From contig NW_023503555.1 in the NCBI RefSeq assembly GCF_014529535.1, forward strand, positions 6,076,001 through 6,140,000: 64,000 bases of DNA, read 5' to 3'. The position numbers were made by a program, and so were the translations under genes. Below, piece after piece: positions 12,694 to 25,379 of the stretch (positions within the stretch are counted from its first letter, which is position 1; each line of letters starts with the position of its first letter). The stretch comes from Bradysia coprophila. Its lineage: Eukaryota; Arthropoda; Insecta; Diptera; Sciaridae. Below the pieces are notes generated by a model that worked only from the letters and a program-made list of their open reading frames with translations, did not search any database and was not told the origin of the DNA.

Positions 12694-12845
12694 ACGTCAG
12701 TGAAATCTAGACATTTATTTGCCTCAACTGTTTTTCAGCTGATCCACTCAATCAAAACTTCTCGAACGTCAAGTACAAGAACTTTGAAAAACTATGAAAA
12801 AAACAGCTGACGCTAATTTATGTATGTCTAAATTTCACTAACGTC
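12694..12845. mobile_element. Small MITE, ACGT(C/T)AGTGAAAT ends
   Basis: ACGTCAGTGAAATCTAGACA at the left matches, in reverse, ATGTCTAAATTTCACTAACG at the right. Inner CAGCTG-containing segments continue the pairing. It is about 152 bp long and non-coding. Confidence 0.6.
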
Positions 12846-12849
12846 CATT

Positions 12850-15800
12850 GTAGCTTTGGTGTCTATAGAATTTTTTTCGCATAATTTTTCGTTAAAATTG
12901 CGCTGTAATATCGGCTGTAATCAAATCACGAACTTCAGCACGTGCAACGAATGGCGACTGGCGGCAACCACAAAACAAAAGTCAAATGAATTGAAAATAC
13001 TACGAACGATACTATGATAAACAAGACAAGATTCATCGATTTATACTTTCCATATTTTACAATGAATTTTAATTTATCAAATCGGCTATTAATAGTCACC
13101 TCTGAAGATTCTAATCGGATATTGTTCTCGTCGTTACCATACATTTAGCGATATTAATATTTAACAAGTCTTTTATTCGATCCATTCGATTGAGTCGTGT
13201 CGAATGAATAATGTTACGTTTACCAATTTTACGATCTGCACTAATTTTCTGTGATAATCAGAAACAGCGCAAAAGACACTCACAATGGAACTAGATGTTT
13301 GCTAGCAAATTTGCACTTTGTAATGTGATGAATTCGTCACACTATCCGAATATCATCATCAATGAAGACATAACCATTTTTCATTAAATATTAGAAGACT
13401 TAGATGTCTCGTGATGTTGTAGATTTTCTCTGAACGAATTTTTTTTTTAACATATTGCATATGATACAGATCCATATTCATATACACTCTGTACATAATA
13501 CCGGTTGTGCTATTTTATGTGTGATGAAAAATTCGATTTTGACTTTGATTTATTCAAATAAAAAGATGACCCATAAAATTAAAAGTCATGGCGGAAAATT
13601 GCATTTTGATTTGAAGTTTGTGGTGAAGTGCTATTTGGTGAAGGGTTGAAATTTCGCATGGGGTATTTGTGTTGGCATACATAAATAAAAAAATGCAAAT
13701 ACAAAATTCGCTCTGTCACATTAATGTAATATACCAAACGCTTTCGGTGGAAAATATATTTTATGGAAATGTAAAATCAGAATGCAAAATCTATATATTG
13801 CCCTGAGTGTTTCGACTGGATATATTTCTACTTAACATTTCCATTCATAATTTTCACTTTAATCGAGTTCAATTTTATATGGTCTCTCTTCAAATCAATA
13901 AAAATCAATTGTTGATCATTTTGTTTGATTGATTTGAATAAATCGGCTGTAAATCTTTGAATGAGGTTTTTGAATTCCATTTTAATTAAAATGCATTGCA
14001 TCAATTGCTCTCCATTAAAATGGTTTCATGTTCACGGAATTGATTTTATCTATGAGGTACTGTGCTATAGTTATAGTATGTATTGGTGCATACAATCTAC
14101 GTTGAAATATTCATCAAAACGTAGACATTTGCATTCAAAACTTTTATGTTAAAAGTGTTGAAGTAGTAAATTCGCATTAATCCATTAAAAATGCTTGAAA
14201 AGAAGTAAAAGACTCGATATGCTAACCGTCTGTGAAAGGATAAGAATTTTAAATAGAGTACAGCAAGCTATTCGCTATTTACGTTAACTTTTAATTAACA
14301 GTAACAATCGAAATCTATCGAAAGAGTAGGTTGCATTGGATGCTGCGAAAGTACTTCATTACATGAGGTAACAATATTGTGATAAGATCAAACTCACAAG
14401 TGCGATTTTGGGCAACAGACTCCCGTATCTGGCCTTTAGACAAGTGTAGACGAGCCGAAGACGAGGTGTACAACTACACATGTCGAAAAACAGTTACCGA
14501 TGCATTACGACTTTCACTCTGTAACGACGAATGTGAAGTTGCCTCACATGAAAATAAGCTATGCAGAATGAAGTACTATACGAAAAAAAGTGATGCCTCG
14601 ACAGACCAAACAACTTGGCGAATAAAATATTAGAATTCAACTGCTTCCCCAGTAGTGATTAGAAACGGCTACACATCATCTGCTACCGACAACAAAGGGT
14701 AAAGTAAGTGATTGGTTGAAAGTATTGTCTTTAATATAGCAAAACGTCCGTTAACATTTATGACGTACAAGATTTAGTATCAAGCACTAGACGATTTTTT
14801 CAACAAAAGACGAAATAGATTGAAGAATATGACCGGACGAAGCTTGTAAGAGATTTAACTAAATCGTTACGACTCATCTATACACGCCTTGAAGTGCCTT
14901 CGACTTTTCTGCTGCTACAACCATAATCTACTCAACGTTACCAATAATTTAACAAATTTTTTTTTCCCGTTACAATACTCAACTAAAACACACTCATAAA
15001 ATCATCCTGGGTATAGAAGATAAAATTTTAAATTAAATCACGCAATCTGCATAGTCATGATCAACACATGGTGCCATCAAATATTGCGGTCTTGTTTAAC
15101 ACGACCCTATTCATATTCTAGTCTTATAACTACCTCTCTAACAACAAAGGAAATAGCATAATTTGAGATTTCCCAACATGTATACCAGCTTGTATGGCCG
15201 GGGTAAAAAAAATGATTATTTTATAGATGATATGAAAATGATGATATGCGGAGTAGATTCTCTCATTTTTTTAGTGTTTTCGGAGGTTTCATTACAATTG
15301 AACTCATCAGAGTCTATACACTGTCTACTGTGCATGCATATACATTCCAAAATCGTTACATTTTACCGTCCCTAATCAACACAAATATTTCAATATTTCA
15401 ATTTCGAATAATAAAACAATTTATAGTCAACTTTCCGAATTACTCAATTTTCGGATTACTCATCTATCGAACTGGTTCCGTTAATAATTTAATTAAATGG
15501 CCCATAATTTCGTGATAAAACTTTAGCATTTTAGCTGGCTACACAAAATGGTTGGTTTTTATGAATCGTTCCTCTGTTTGTTAGATATTAAATTAAAATT
15601 GGGGGGAATAGGTGCCTATATATATCAGCTTCCGACACAATTTTATGAGGCGCCACGGTTTATATTATATATGGATATGTACTGCGATGTGGAATACGAA
15701 AAATTTATATTTTATGTTGCGGTTAATTCGTTTTAACGTACTTCGATTCCCGTCTATCGCTATATTGTTGGAATATGAGATTTTATATTTTATTGCAGCC

Positions 15801-16360
15801 ACTTGTATTACCTATGAACGGTCAGCATCAGTTCATAATTTAGGACTTTAACTTCGTAAACAAAGGCTTGCCGTTTCAAGGCTGTATACAGCCTTGTTGC
15901 CGTTTGACTCCTTTTATGACATTCTCAATTGTCGTTCGTGCTCCTCGAAACAGCCATACAGTTTCTTATGAATTACAAGTGAAATGTTTCGGTAATGTTA
16001 GGGAATGATTTTGATAATATACGAAATATTCTTCCTTTAAATTAGAGCCTGCATATGCCTGTTTGGTTTAACATTTCTCAGAGAGCAGGCAATTCATCAA
16101 ACTATCGACACTTTTACCTCTTTAGAATCTTTTAGAAGTCTTTTAAAACAGATTGGAAAATCTTACTTCATTAGTTTTACCATTCATTTTTATGTATAAA
16201 GCAGCGTTAATCAGAGCTTCATAACTTAACTTTGTCGTCGCTGAATTTCTATAATAAAATGCTTCAACCTACTATATACGAATACGACAAGCGTGTCACC
16301 ATGTAACGAGGGGGAAACTACTTTTTTTCGGGTGATTAACATGATTAATGTGATTAACTT
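12850..16360. other. Intergenic stretch, no gene supported
   Basis: Frames of 60-90 codons at 14379-14633, 15163-15515 and 15548-15851 have no start context, domain or splice partner that I can recognise. Composition is AT-rich throughout. A TCTTACTTCATT repeat tip lies near 16160. Confidence 0.4.
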
Positions 16361-16362
16361 GA

Positions 16363-16433
16363 TATGTCAGTGATTAACATGATTAACCAGTGATTAACAT
16401 GATTAACCAGTGATTAACATGATTAACTGGTGT
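16363..16433. repeat. 20-bp tandem repeat CCAGTGATTAACATGATTAA
   Basis: About 3.5 copies are seen. Looser GATTAA(C/T) words precede them from 16332. Non-coding. Confidence 0.85.
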
Positions 16434-16650
16434 CATGACATTTGCCGATTGTACAGATTTTAGAGTCATATCTTCCCATTTCCGCAGGTAACTGTTATTT
16501 TCCAAAAAAAAAGTTCTCAAGTTTCCATTACTCGATCATGTTTCTTTCCTCTTTACGAAGGTCTTAAAATAGTTTCCTTGGAAACGATGATGCGTCAAAT
16601 TTGAAATTCTTTGAGTTTATAAGACATCATCAAGACGACATGCAATGAGG

Positions 16651-17340
16651 GATTCTTTTGAAAAACAGCCTACCGAAATCGGACGCATTTTCCAGTGGAC
16701 TTTTTTATATGTGTCTAGAAAGATATTCGACGCTAGAAACCATAACCACTTTCAAAAAAATCTTCGAAGTTTGTGTAGCTGGTTAAAGGGTGATCAAAAA
16801 CCGAAAACTTGCACTTTTCTTACAAAAATTTCTCCAGTTACGCGAGCCGTACAGGGTCGTGTGGGGTGTCATTAGAAAGGTAATCACATGTACTATTGAG
16901 CCGAATAGGGACTTATTGGGTTTAAAATTCATTGACACTGAAATATGTGATGTTGAAGTTTTCAACCGAAGACTTACACTGTTCTTACTGAAATTTCTCG
17001 AGGTACACAAAACGTACATGGTCGTGTAGGGTGTCATTTGACAGGTAATTTAATGTGCTTTTGGGCCAAATAGGGTCTTATGTGGTTTGGATGCACCCAT
17101 GATGAAATATGTATACCTAAATATTTCAACTTCTATTTCATCGTAGATGCATCCAAACCACATAAGACCCTATTTGGCCCAAAAGCACATTAAATTACCT
17201 GTCAAATGAGACCCTACACGACCATGTACGTTTTGTGTACCTCGAGAAATTTCAGTAAGAACAGTGTAAGTCTTCGGTTGAAAACTTCAACTGCACATAT
17301 TTCAGTGTCGATGAATTTTAAACCCAATAAGTTCCTATTG
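16651..17340. mobile_element. Truncated copy of the large near-palindromic foldback element
   Basis: This matches 29150-30085 closely from the tip GATTCTTTTGAAAAACA through the whole left arm and centre (about 17100, CCTAAATATTTCAACTT), then into the right arm. It stops at 17340 (TTCCTATTG), so the outer 240-250 bp of the right arm are missing. The frames open inside both arms are mirror images of one another and are not genes. Confidence 0.8.
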
Positions 17341-19395
17341 TCTTATCCTCTGTAGATCTTATACTTTTTCAGTTTTACTCTTCGTTACGCCAATAAGAGA
17401 GCCCTAGGCTGAACAAATGCAGATTTCGAACGATCACCCGAGTTTGGGGATAGATTCTGTCACCGGAACATATTACCTGCTGCGCGGAATTTGATTTTTC
17501 CTGTGAAAAAGTAATATGCAGATAAAATTAAAAATGAAACAAAAAAGACCCCAACATCAACTCAACTGTACGATTGAATTATTGTTTCCATAATACCCCA
17601 ACCTATAACGTCAGACATGATTTCAAAATAATCAAATATTTATACTGACATGTAATTACAACGACGATAGCAATAAAATCAATCGAATTAGTTTAGTATT
17701 CATGCAAGTAAATTGAAGTCAAATTAAATCCAAAAAAATGTCGAGGCGAAAAAAAAGATAAAATAAAAAGAAGAAGTTTGTAGCACATGCCACAGTGTGC
17801 ATAGGGCTGAGCTCTCCCCTTTATATTTTTTTTTCTCGGTATTGTCCCAACCGGGGGTAAAAAAAGAGGAACTGATTCCATAAAACAAATTACCCAATTA
17901 CATTAAACTTTTGAATCTGTCAGAGATATGAATTAAGGGTGTGACAATACGCGTAATTGCATTTGTCGCCTGGAGCCCATTGTACCACACAATATGGAAA
18001 ATTGTGAAAATTTAAAATGGTTTGACACACATTGCGGAGAATCTCAATGTTCTCCCTGATATAATATATTTATTGCCGATGAATTATTGGAATTGTATAT
18101 TTTAGGAATGTGTAGTGTGTCTATACAGAGAGATGGAGAGCGGCATTATTATATCGGTTCATGAATTATATAACTAAAGTTGTGATTTTGTGTGGCTGTG
18201 ACTGCGCTAACCGAAAAGCTAAAGCTATATTTTCCATTGCTATCCGTTGCCGTACATTATACGTGTAGGTACGTATTTTGTATTGTGTCGATGAATGTTG
18301 GCTGGTGAATGGTATAACCTTTTCTATATATTTCATCCCTTATCGTATAGCCGTATTTGTCTGTGATACAAAACGGGAAAAATTATTGGATGGGATTTAT
18401 GTTGATAAACAGGACCTTTCGAATTTGACATTTTATTTATTGCATTTTGTTCGTGTTTAACTTTTCGAATAACAATTGAAGAAAATTATCACAGATTTTC
18501 AATTTTTTACGCTGTGCCTCTCTCACCTCCGCAAAAAAGTGTGTGCGCTTTTCATTGTTGCTGGTAAAAATTGGAAAATAAAATGTTGCATTGTGGCTAT
18601 CATGGCGCCACGTGAATAAAGCGCCGTGACGCAAGTCCTGAAACACTAAAAAATTTGAATTTTTCCGTGGGACTTAAATACGGTTTCTAATCAACAAAAA
18701 GAACTCAGTGTGAGAGCTGTGAGAGAGAGCAAGCTGTTAAGTAAACAAAGCAAAAATTTAAAAAAAATCAAATTTGTCTCTCTCACATAGTACTTCATTG
18801 GTAGGTGGAAATCAAGCCTTAGGAATTACACGACCTTTTCGACCTCCACTAGAACATTATTTTTCTATTCCTTATCCGGGCATCTTAACGAGTTTAACAA
18901 GCAAGATACTGAATTTCAAAGTTCAGAAACTTTTAGGTTAAGTCAAAAACTTACGTCTAACAAACCAATTTGAAGGATTTTTCATAAAGGTCAATAATTT
19001 CGTATTCGTATTTTGCGCCAAAATATCACTGACTGGGAATTGACCGGGAATATTAATGTCCTGTAAAACTCTTGAAAAACTGTTAAATGTGTTTTTTAGA
19101 TTGAACCAACTGTTTTAATTGGTTTTAATTCTAGTCGACATATTTCTCAGATTTTTTCCCAAAAGTCGCATTGGAGAGCTATGAACGTTATAAGCTATGT
19201 GAGTCATATCTCATAAAATATGGCAGATTGAAAGTTCGGTTCAGAGGCAAATTTATATAGTTTTGGATTGCAGTCAACATGTTTTGAGTGTCTAGTCTAG
19301 CCATGTCTTTCGGCTGAGTTTTAGAGGTGGATACAACCGTTCGGGTCTGCATGGCCCTTTGTTTTCTTATAGTTACATAAGAACTGACATTGCAC
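17341..19395. other. Intergenic stretch, no gene supported
   Basis: Only short frames occur. A GTGACGCAAGTCCTGAAACA segment near 18627 matches the tip of the MITE at 19396-19685 and is probably a solo end. Confidence 0.4.
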
Positions 19396-19685
19396 AAAAA
19401 CCACTTACAGTGGAAGAGTGACGCAAGTCCTTTATCTATTTACAAAATAACTGATATTGGTGGCGGTGACACTTACAGCTTCGATACACAAAATTAAATG
19501 CGTCACAAATAACAAATAATAAGGAACGGAAACAACTACAGCAATGAAGCTGAGATCACTTTCGGAAATGGGAATATTCTAATTTGTATCGCGTGTAAAA
19601 GCTGTAAGCGTCACTCAAGCGAAATCAATTCTTGAGTAAGTGAATAAAAGAACTTGCGTCACACTTCCACTGTAAGTGGTTTTTT
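19396..19685. mobile_element. MITE with AAACCACTTACAGTGGAAG ends
   Basis: The left end, ACCACTTACAGTGGAAGAGT then GACGCAAGT, and the right end (ACTTGCGTCAC then ACTTCCACTGTAAGTGGT) form a terminal inverted repeat of about 34 bp. Each tip is itself a small palindrome (CCACTTACAGTGG). Interior GTGAC/GCGTCAC words relate it to the foldback at 23857-24382. Confidence 0.75.
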
Positions 19686-20111
19686 TTGTCGATAACAATA
19701 TACCGGCAACCATTGGAATGCCTTTGAAATGTGTGATTGCAATAATAGCGTACCAACAACGGTGACTTTTTTAAACAATAATTTACAGAAAAAAAACTTC
19801 TGTAGCACAACCACTCGAGAAAGAATGATTCAATAGATCAACGATTGATAAAGTGAAGATTTTTTAAAAAATTTAAATATAAGAAATTCCCTGTTTATAC
19901 CTATAATAGTGGCAATGTTAGAAATTATTCTCTATTGTGTATCGAACATAATCATCGAACCATTGGATCATCAGTTGCATTTGCACCTGACCTATTGCAG
20001 AGTGAAGGTAGCGATTGAAATTACATTTTTCCTTCGATTTTTTATCATCAGTACGCGATTGACTTGACACAGCAAAACGATGTCTTTATAATGATAATCA
20101 TTCGAGTTGTT

Positions 20112-20152
20112 TTGATTGTATTTTGATTGTATTTTGATTGTATTTTGATGAG
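20112..20152. repeat. 11-bp tandem repeat TGTATTTTGAT
   Basis: About 3.5 perfect copies in a row, non-coding. Confidence 0.8.
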
Positions 20153-20497
20153 CAAATAAAACTGCACTGATAACAGGTGATAATGTGAGACGGTAACATT
20201 TTTCAATTATTTTAATCGACTTACATCATTGTTTTTCGCTGCGATAATGCATCGAACGGAAAACAATGCAAATGATTAACAATAGTAGAGCTTGTGACAT
20301 GCATATAATTACTTGCTTTAACCGTAATTTATTTACGTGCTTTGAGGACGCAGGGCCTATTTTGAAGATTTTTTTCTCGAAAAATTCGAAAATATTTAAG
20401 AATTTCTAGAATTTCGAGAATTTAAAATTGAAAATTCTTGGAAATTATTGAAATTGTTGAAACCATTGAAAATGTAAGAAAGTTTGTCATAAAAGTA

Positions 20498-21697
20498 AAA
20501 GTTCAAACTTCGACCCTTCACCCAAAAAAATGAAATTTTGGATGTACATTAAAATCGCCCAATTTCTACGAGTAACCCGTAGAAAGTACGTTTTGGATGT
20601 ACAATTTACAGATGAGTAAACCATTGGTCTTATCGTGTTTTTGGGGGTTTTATCCGTATGTTGATGTACACTTTATTCGTACATTGTTGTACATTTAATC
20701 CGTACTTATCATGTGACAGTTCAACTGTCACAGTTGCAATTGTGAATTCTATATTTCAACCAATTTGACCTCATTCCGCTCCTCAGATATCTTTTTTGCA
20801 ATTATTTTCTTAGACAACAATAATTTTTATTTGTGGAATTTAAAAAAATTAAATGAAAATGTTAAAAAAAATCTGATGCGGGTTTGATTCGAAATTACGG
20901 AGAGGGCAGCCACATCAAGAATTCCTAACTTTGATCTGATGAGGCCGATCAAGGTGATTGATAAATGTAAGGTTGCTCGTAAAATTTGCAGCTAGTTTGT
21001 CTACCATTCCCACTTAGGTTAAAATCTGACTACAGGCTTGAAGCACAACAGACGTAGGAAGTAGAAAAAACTATTTGCTGATGGCGGAAGACTGTCATTT
21101 GGCAGGTGATGTTAATGACTGACAAGATGTTATGAATTTTGTCGTGTCAGTTTTTAACATGAACGTCATTTTTTAAAAGATTTTGCCAACTTCGATTTGA
21201 AATTATACTTTTTGGATATATAAGTCGGGAAATATTTTAAAACGAAATAAAACTTTTACAAAATCGTCGAATCTGAAACTAAAAAAGCACGACTGTGCCA
21301 ATCAATTATTTACTTTACTTTTTAACCGTTAATTTGAAGCCGGTCGAAATTCACGTTGATTATCTCAACGCCCTGTTAGCTCAGCAGGAAAGTCTTAGCC
21401 CGACGTGTGAGAGGTACCCGGTTCAAATCCAGCTAAACTTGTTTTTTTTTCTTTTATTATTTATGCTTGTGATCCTTTTTCCAAACTAAAAAACAGATGA
21501 TATGATATGATTGTATCATTACCAATCGTTAATTAGCTTTGATCTATTTTTAAATTGACAAATAAACGTCAAAGTCTGTATGACACTTACTGTACGTTTT
21601 AAATGTACATGGTGTACGGATGAGTAAACCATTGGTCTTATCGTGTTTTTGGGCGATTAAAACGTAGAACTTTTTTTTGGGTTCAACTTATAACAAC
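20498..21697. mobile_element. About 1.2 kb element with inverted ends, a 37-bp direct repeat and a tRNA-like core
   Basis: The ends AAGTTCAA..CCCAAAAAAA..TTAAAATCGCCC (left) and GGGCGATTAAAACGT..TTTTTTTTGGGTTCAACTT (right) are inverted over about 65 bp with gaps. Just inside both ends the segment GATGAGTAAACCATTGGTCT, continuing to GTTTTTGGG, occurs in the same orientation (20615-20651 and 21617-21653). TGTAC words recur near both ends. The centre holds a tRNA-related segment at 21370-21441. No protein frame was found. Confidence 0.55.
21370..21441 (+). ncRNA. tRNA-derived segment with intact A and B boxes (pseudo-tRNA or SINE head)
   Basis: TAGCTCAGCAGG (21377-21388) matches the Pol III A box and GGTTCAAATCC (21420-21430) the B box, with normal spacing. 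Near the 3' end the T-stem pairs only partly, and the would-be acceptor strands (GCCCTGT and TAAACTT) do not pair, so this is not a functional tRNA gene. A run of T follows within 15 bases and could stop Pol III. Confidence 0.6.
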
Positions 21698-22615
21698 TAA
21701 AAGACATAGTCGCTATGTTGACCTTTTACAAACTGCAAAAGTGTAGAAATATCGATGGAGTGACGTTTAATCTATTACTTCTTATAATCTAACATTTTAC
21801 AACAGATCTTTTACTTCATTGGATTTGTCACACAATTTGGTATCTGAGACCGTATTAACCCGACCTCATGATTGTCCCTATTGATAACAAATGTCAAAGA
21901 TTCTCTGCTTCCTAAAACCTAGATCTTGTGATTTTGTCACATTCTACAGCACCAGCATAGGCAATTACGTTCCTTAGGGCAATTGAGCCCATATTTATCG
22001 GCTAAAAGAACACTGAAAATAATCTAGAATATTGACATGATTCAATGAAAGCTAAGTGGGTCTGATTCGTCACGTCAGAGGCTTAATATAGCAATATCTG
22101 TCGAAATCGAGGACGGATATATCCGAGTATTAATGGTGAGTTTTCATATTAATGTTAGTCATTTTTATACTCAATGCACATGATACATTGAAATCAGGTT
22201 TTGGTCGGTTTTGGTACTGAGTATCATTGACAGGATAGCAAAATTCCTAAATTATTCTGACAGTTACGACATCTTCGACCTGAAAATTAGTACTAAAACA
22301 TGTTTTTTATCATGTCCGGAGCGATAGCGGAGGACTTGACGCAGTCTAACTTCCAAAAAAAGAACGAAGAAAATTTTTTGAGACGCGGCAACTATATATA
22401 GGCGAGAATTTAAGTTTCTTTCCTTTGACCTGTATCACCACAAATCCTATTCTATCTTATTCGCGCTTCAAATACGAGCAAAACGAGCTATCACTCGACT
22501 ATGTAACTTTAAAATTGCCGGAGATACATCGTTTTCAAGTTGGTCATTTTGATAGAAAATGCACCAAATTAACGTTTTCCAAACAATCAAAATCTTTCAA
22601 CTTACTCTGTATGTT

Positions 22616-22712
22616 TCTATCTGTCTATCTGTCTATCTGTCTATCTGTCTATCTGTCTATCTGTCTATCTGTCTATCTGTCTATCTGTCTATCTGTCTAT
22701 CTGTCTATCTGT
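22616..22712. repeat. Microsatellite (CTGTCTAT)n
   Basis: About 12 perfect 8-bp units. They keep several frames open (LSVYLSIC peptides), which are not genes. Confidence 0.95.
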
Positions 22713-23089
22713 CTATCTATCGACGGTCGATCTCGGAAACTAGTCAGCCAATCTCCATGAAATTTTGCAGGAACCTCGGGGTGGGCATAAAAATGAAAAT
22801 GTGATACGCCACTACCCCAGGAAAAACCAGAATTTTGTTTTATTGGCCTCGAAGTGGTTTCTGAGTGTGGTTTTCGAGGGTCGGGAACGCGTTTTCAGCT
22901 GTAGCTCAGCTGTATTGAAACCTGCAGGGGCGTGTGACCCATCAAATGAAAGGTATTTGCCACACGAATCGAACAAAAAAATAATTAGAAAAATTGGTGC
23001 AGATTTGGTTGAGCTAGAGTGGTCAGAGTGACCAAATTTTGAGCTACTCGAGCGTAGGATGAAAGGACTAATATTTTTTGGCTTATGAG

Positions 23090-23375
23090 AGATAGAGATT
23101 TACTTTCTTTGGCAAAGTCTCAGAGTTTTACGAGTAGAACACATTGGCATATGTGAAAAATGTCGAAAGTTGGAAATGGGTGGGTCAATTATGTTTTTAG
23201 AGGTATTTCTTGAATGGTGGCAGATAGAGAGTTACTTTCTTCGGCAAAGTCTCAGAGTTTTACGAGTAGAAAAGAAGGGCATTTGCGAAAAATGTCGAAA
23301 GTTGGAAATGGGTGGGTCAATTGGGATTTTGGAGATATTTCTTGAATGGTGGCAGATAAAGAATTACTTTCTTCG
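23090..23375. repeat. 132-bp tandem repeat leading into a minisatellite
   Basis: Two full units start AGATAGAGA(T/G)TTACTTTC at 23090 and 23222. A third begins at 23354 (AGATAAAGAATTACTTTC) and changes, at TTCTTCGTCAAA, into the following array. Shared words include AAGTCTCAGAGTTTTACGAG and AAATGTCGAAAGTTGGAAAT. Confidence 0.85.
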
Positions 23376-23800
23376 TCAAATTTTCGAATTTCGTCAAATT
23401 TTCGATTTTCGTTAAATTTCGTCAAATTTTCGAATTTCGTAAAATTTTTTAATTTTCGTCGAATTTTCGAATTTCGTCAAATTTTCGATTTTCGTCAAAT
23501 TTTCGAATTTCGTCAAATTTTCGAATTTCGTCAAATTTTCGAATTTCTTCAAATTTCGTCAAATTTTCGAATTTCGTCAAATTTTCGAATTTCGTCAAAT
23601 TTTCGAATTTCGTCAAATTTCGTCAAATTTTCGAATTTCGTCAAATTTCGTCAAATTTTCGAATTTCGTCAAATTTTGGAATTTCGTCAAATTTCGTCAA
23701 ATTTTCGAATTTCGTTAAATTTTGTCAAATTTTCGAATTTCGTCAAATTTCGTCAAATTTTCTAATTTCGTCAAATTTTCGATTTTCGTAAAATTTTTGA
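23376..23800. repeat. Minisatellite TCGTCAAATTTTCGAATTT
   Basis: A 19-bp unit alternates with a 9-bp half unit (TCGTCAAAT), running about 420 bp. The open frame through it (NFRISSNFR peptide) is a by-product of the repeat. Confidence 0.9.
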
Positions 23801-23856
23801 ATTAAAACTGTAAACTGTTATAAAAAGCAGTGTTGATTACACTTCTAAAACGACTG

Positions 23857-24382
23857 ATATCCCAACAAAAATCTCTTCGAGAAAAGTGTGACGCAGTCTT
23901 TGAAATACAATTTCTAAAATGAATGATATCGCTAGAGTTGACGCTTTCAGCTTCGTTACGCAAAAATTAAATTTTACACCCAATTTTAGTTCAAACAAGC
24001 TGGCTTAGTTTTTCTCATTATCTGCCAAATAATTTTTACCAAAAAAAAATTTGACTGGAAATAACCAAAATTTTACCAAAAAAATCTGCGTCGCATGCGG
24101 CAGATAAATTTTCTTGCTGATCTGTTCCTGAACATTTGCCACTTTGCGACGTAGATTTTTTTGGTAAAATTTTGGTTGTTTCCAGTCAAATTTTTTTTTG
24201 GTAAAAATTATTTGGCAGATAATGAGAAAAACTAAGCCAGCTTGTTTGAACTAAAATTGGGTGTAAAATTTAATTTTTGCGTAACGAAGCTGAAAGCGTC
24301 AACTCTAGCGATATCATTCATTTTAGAAATTGTATTTCAAAGACTGCGTCACACTTTTCTCGAAGAGATTTTTGTTGGGATG
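23857..24382. mobile_element. Foldback element with nearly identical 238-bp arms
   Basis: The left arm (about 23857-24095) and right arm (about 24145-24382) are reverse complements with very few differences, separated by only about 50 bp. The tips read ATCCCAACAAAAATC and GATTTTTGTTGGGAT. The near identity suggests recent origin or gene conversion between the arms. TGTGACGCAGTCT and AGCTTCGTTACGC words relate it to the 19396-19685 element. Confidence 0.8.
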
Positions 24383-25379
24383 TCTCTTATGTATAGATCA
24401 TTGTCAATGTCGTTTGAGATGTCAAATGAGCTGTCATTTTCACAAAGCTAACCAAAATGTTACAAAAATTTATATGGAGCTGTTATTGTTTGAGGTTAGC
24501 TTTGTGAAATTGACAACTCATTTGACACTATTTTGAGAGAAGAACAGTTATTTGACACTGATCTATTAGTAAAGCATTAGTGGTCTCAAAATGACGCCAT
24601 ATATCTCTCAATTTCTGTCGGCCGTATGCCGGCGCACACCTCTAGCGCTCTAGCCTGAATTAAAAATATTGTTTTGAAAACAAAACATATGCCATACCGA
24701 CTTCAGTTAACTCATTCCATAAAGCAATCGTTCGCTCATGTCATCGCTTAACTAAATATTTTGAGATTTCAAACCAGGTATCGCCTTCCGTCCCCTTTCA
24801 ATTTTCTCATGAAAGTTTCAATTTTTAGGGCCTTTTGAATACGATATGTTGTCAAGCTCGGCTTTACCTTGGATTGACAATATTCACATCTGTTGCGCAA
24901 AGTTTCCATTTAGGTAAATGTTAGGAAAATACCTATTTTACAATGATGTACGTAAATGATGTGACCCGAATGTAGTATGGAAGGCTACGCTACATAATTA
25001 CTAATAATGCTAAAACAACAGTTCATGTACTGAGAATTTCAAAACTTACCGTTGGTCATATGCACTAAACATATTTTATCGTCTATTCTATTCAGCCTAT
25101 TCAAGAGTCTAGGGGGCGATTTATCAACACTCAATTGACGATTTAATTACGTTTTGTGTAACAATCATTTTGCAATTTATCGTAAATTGAAAAAAATTAA
25201 AAAAATATTTCTCGCTGATGACTTCTTATCTACAATCACTCTCGGCTATATATAACTGCAATTGCATTGAATGGGAATAGTACAAAGTGTTTTTTGTAAT
25301 GCAGTGTGGTCAAATGTGTAGTGACAATCGGTGAATCTATATGTGAAATTACACGGCCAGTCATTCAGTACAAAAAAAA
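24383..25379. other. Upstream region of the glycosidase gene
   Basis: No other gene is seen. A small inverted pair (AGCTAACCAAAATG.. and ..GAGGTTAGCTTTGTGA, with TGTCA(A)TTTCACAAAGCTA words) lies at about 24420-24520. CTATATATAACTG at 25245-25257 is a possible TATA box about 130 bp before the start codon. Confidence 0.4.

Noticed and set aside
14379..14633. 84-codon frame with several Cys
   Set aside because: No signal peptide, domain, splice sites or promoter could be recognised; its length is within chance for this composition.
16645..17037. Frames in the near-palindromic element, also present at 29273-30032
   Set aside because: The same peptides appear on opposite strands of the two arms; they are shadows of an inverted repeat.
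21370..21441. Functional tRNA gene
   Set aside because: The acceptor strands do not pair and the T stem is imperfect; only the A and B boxes are intact.
22425..23765. Frames across the CTGTCTAT and TCAAATTTTCGAA arrays
   Set aside because: They are open only because of the simple repeats; flanking parts show no domain.
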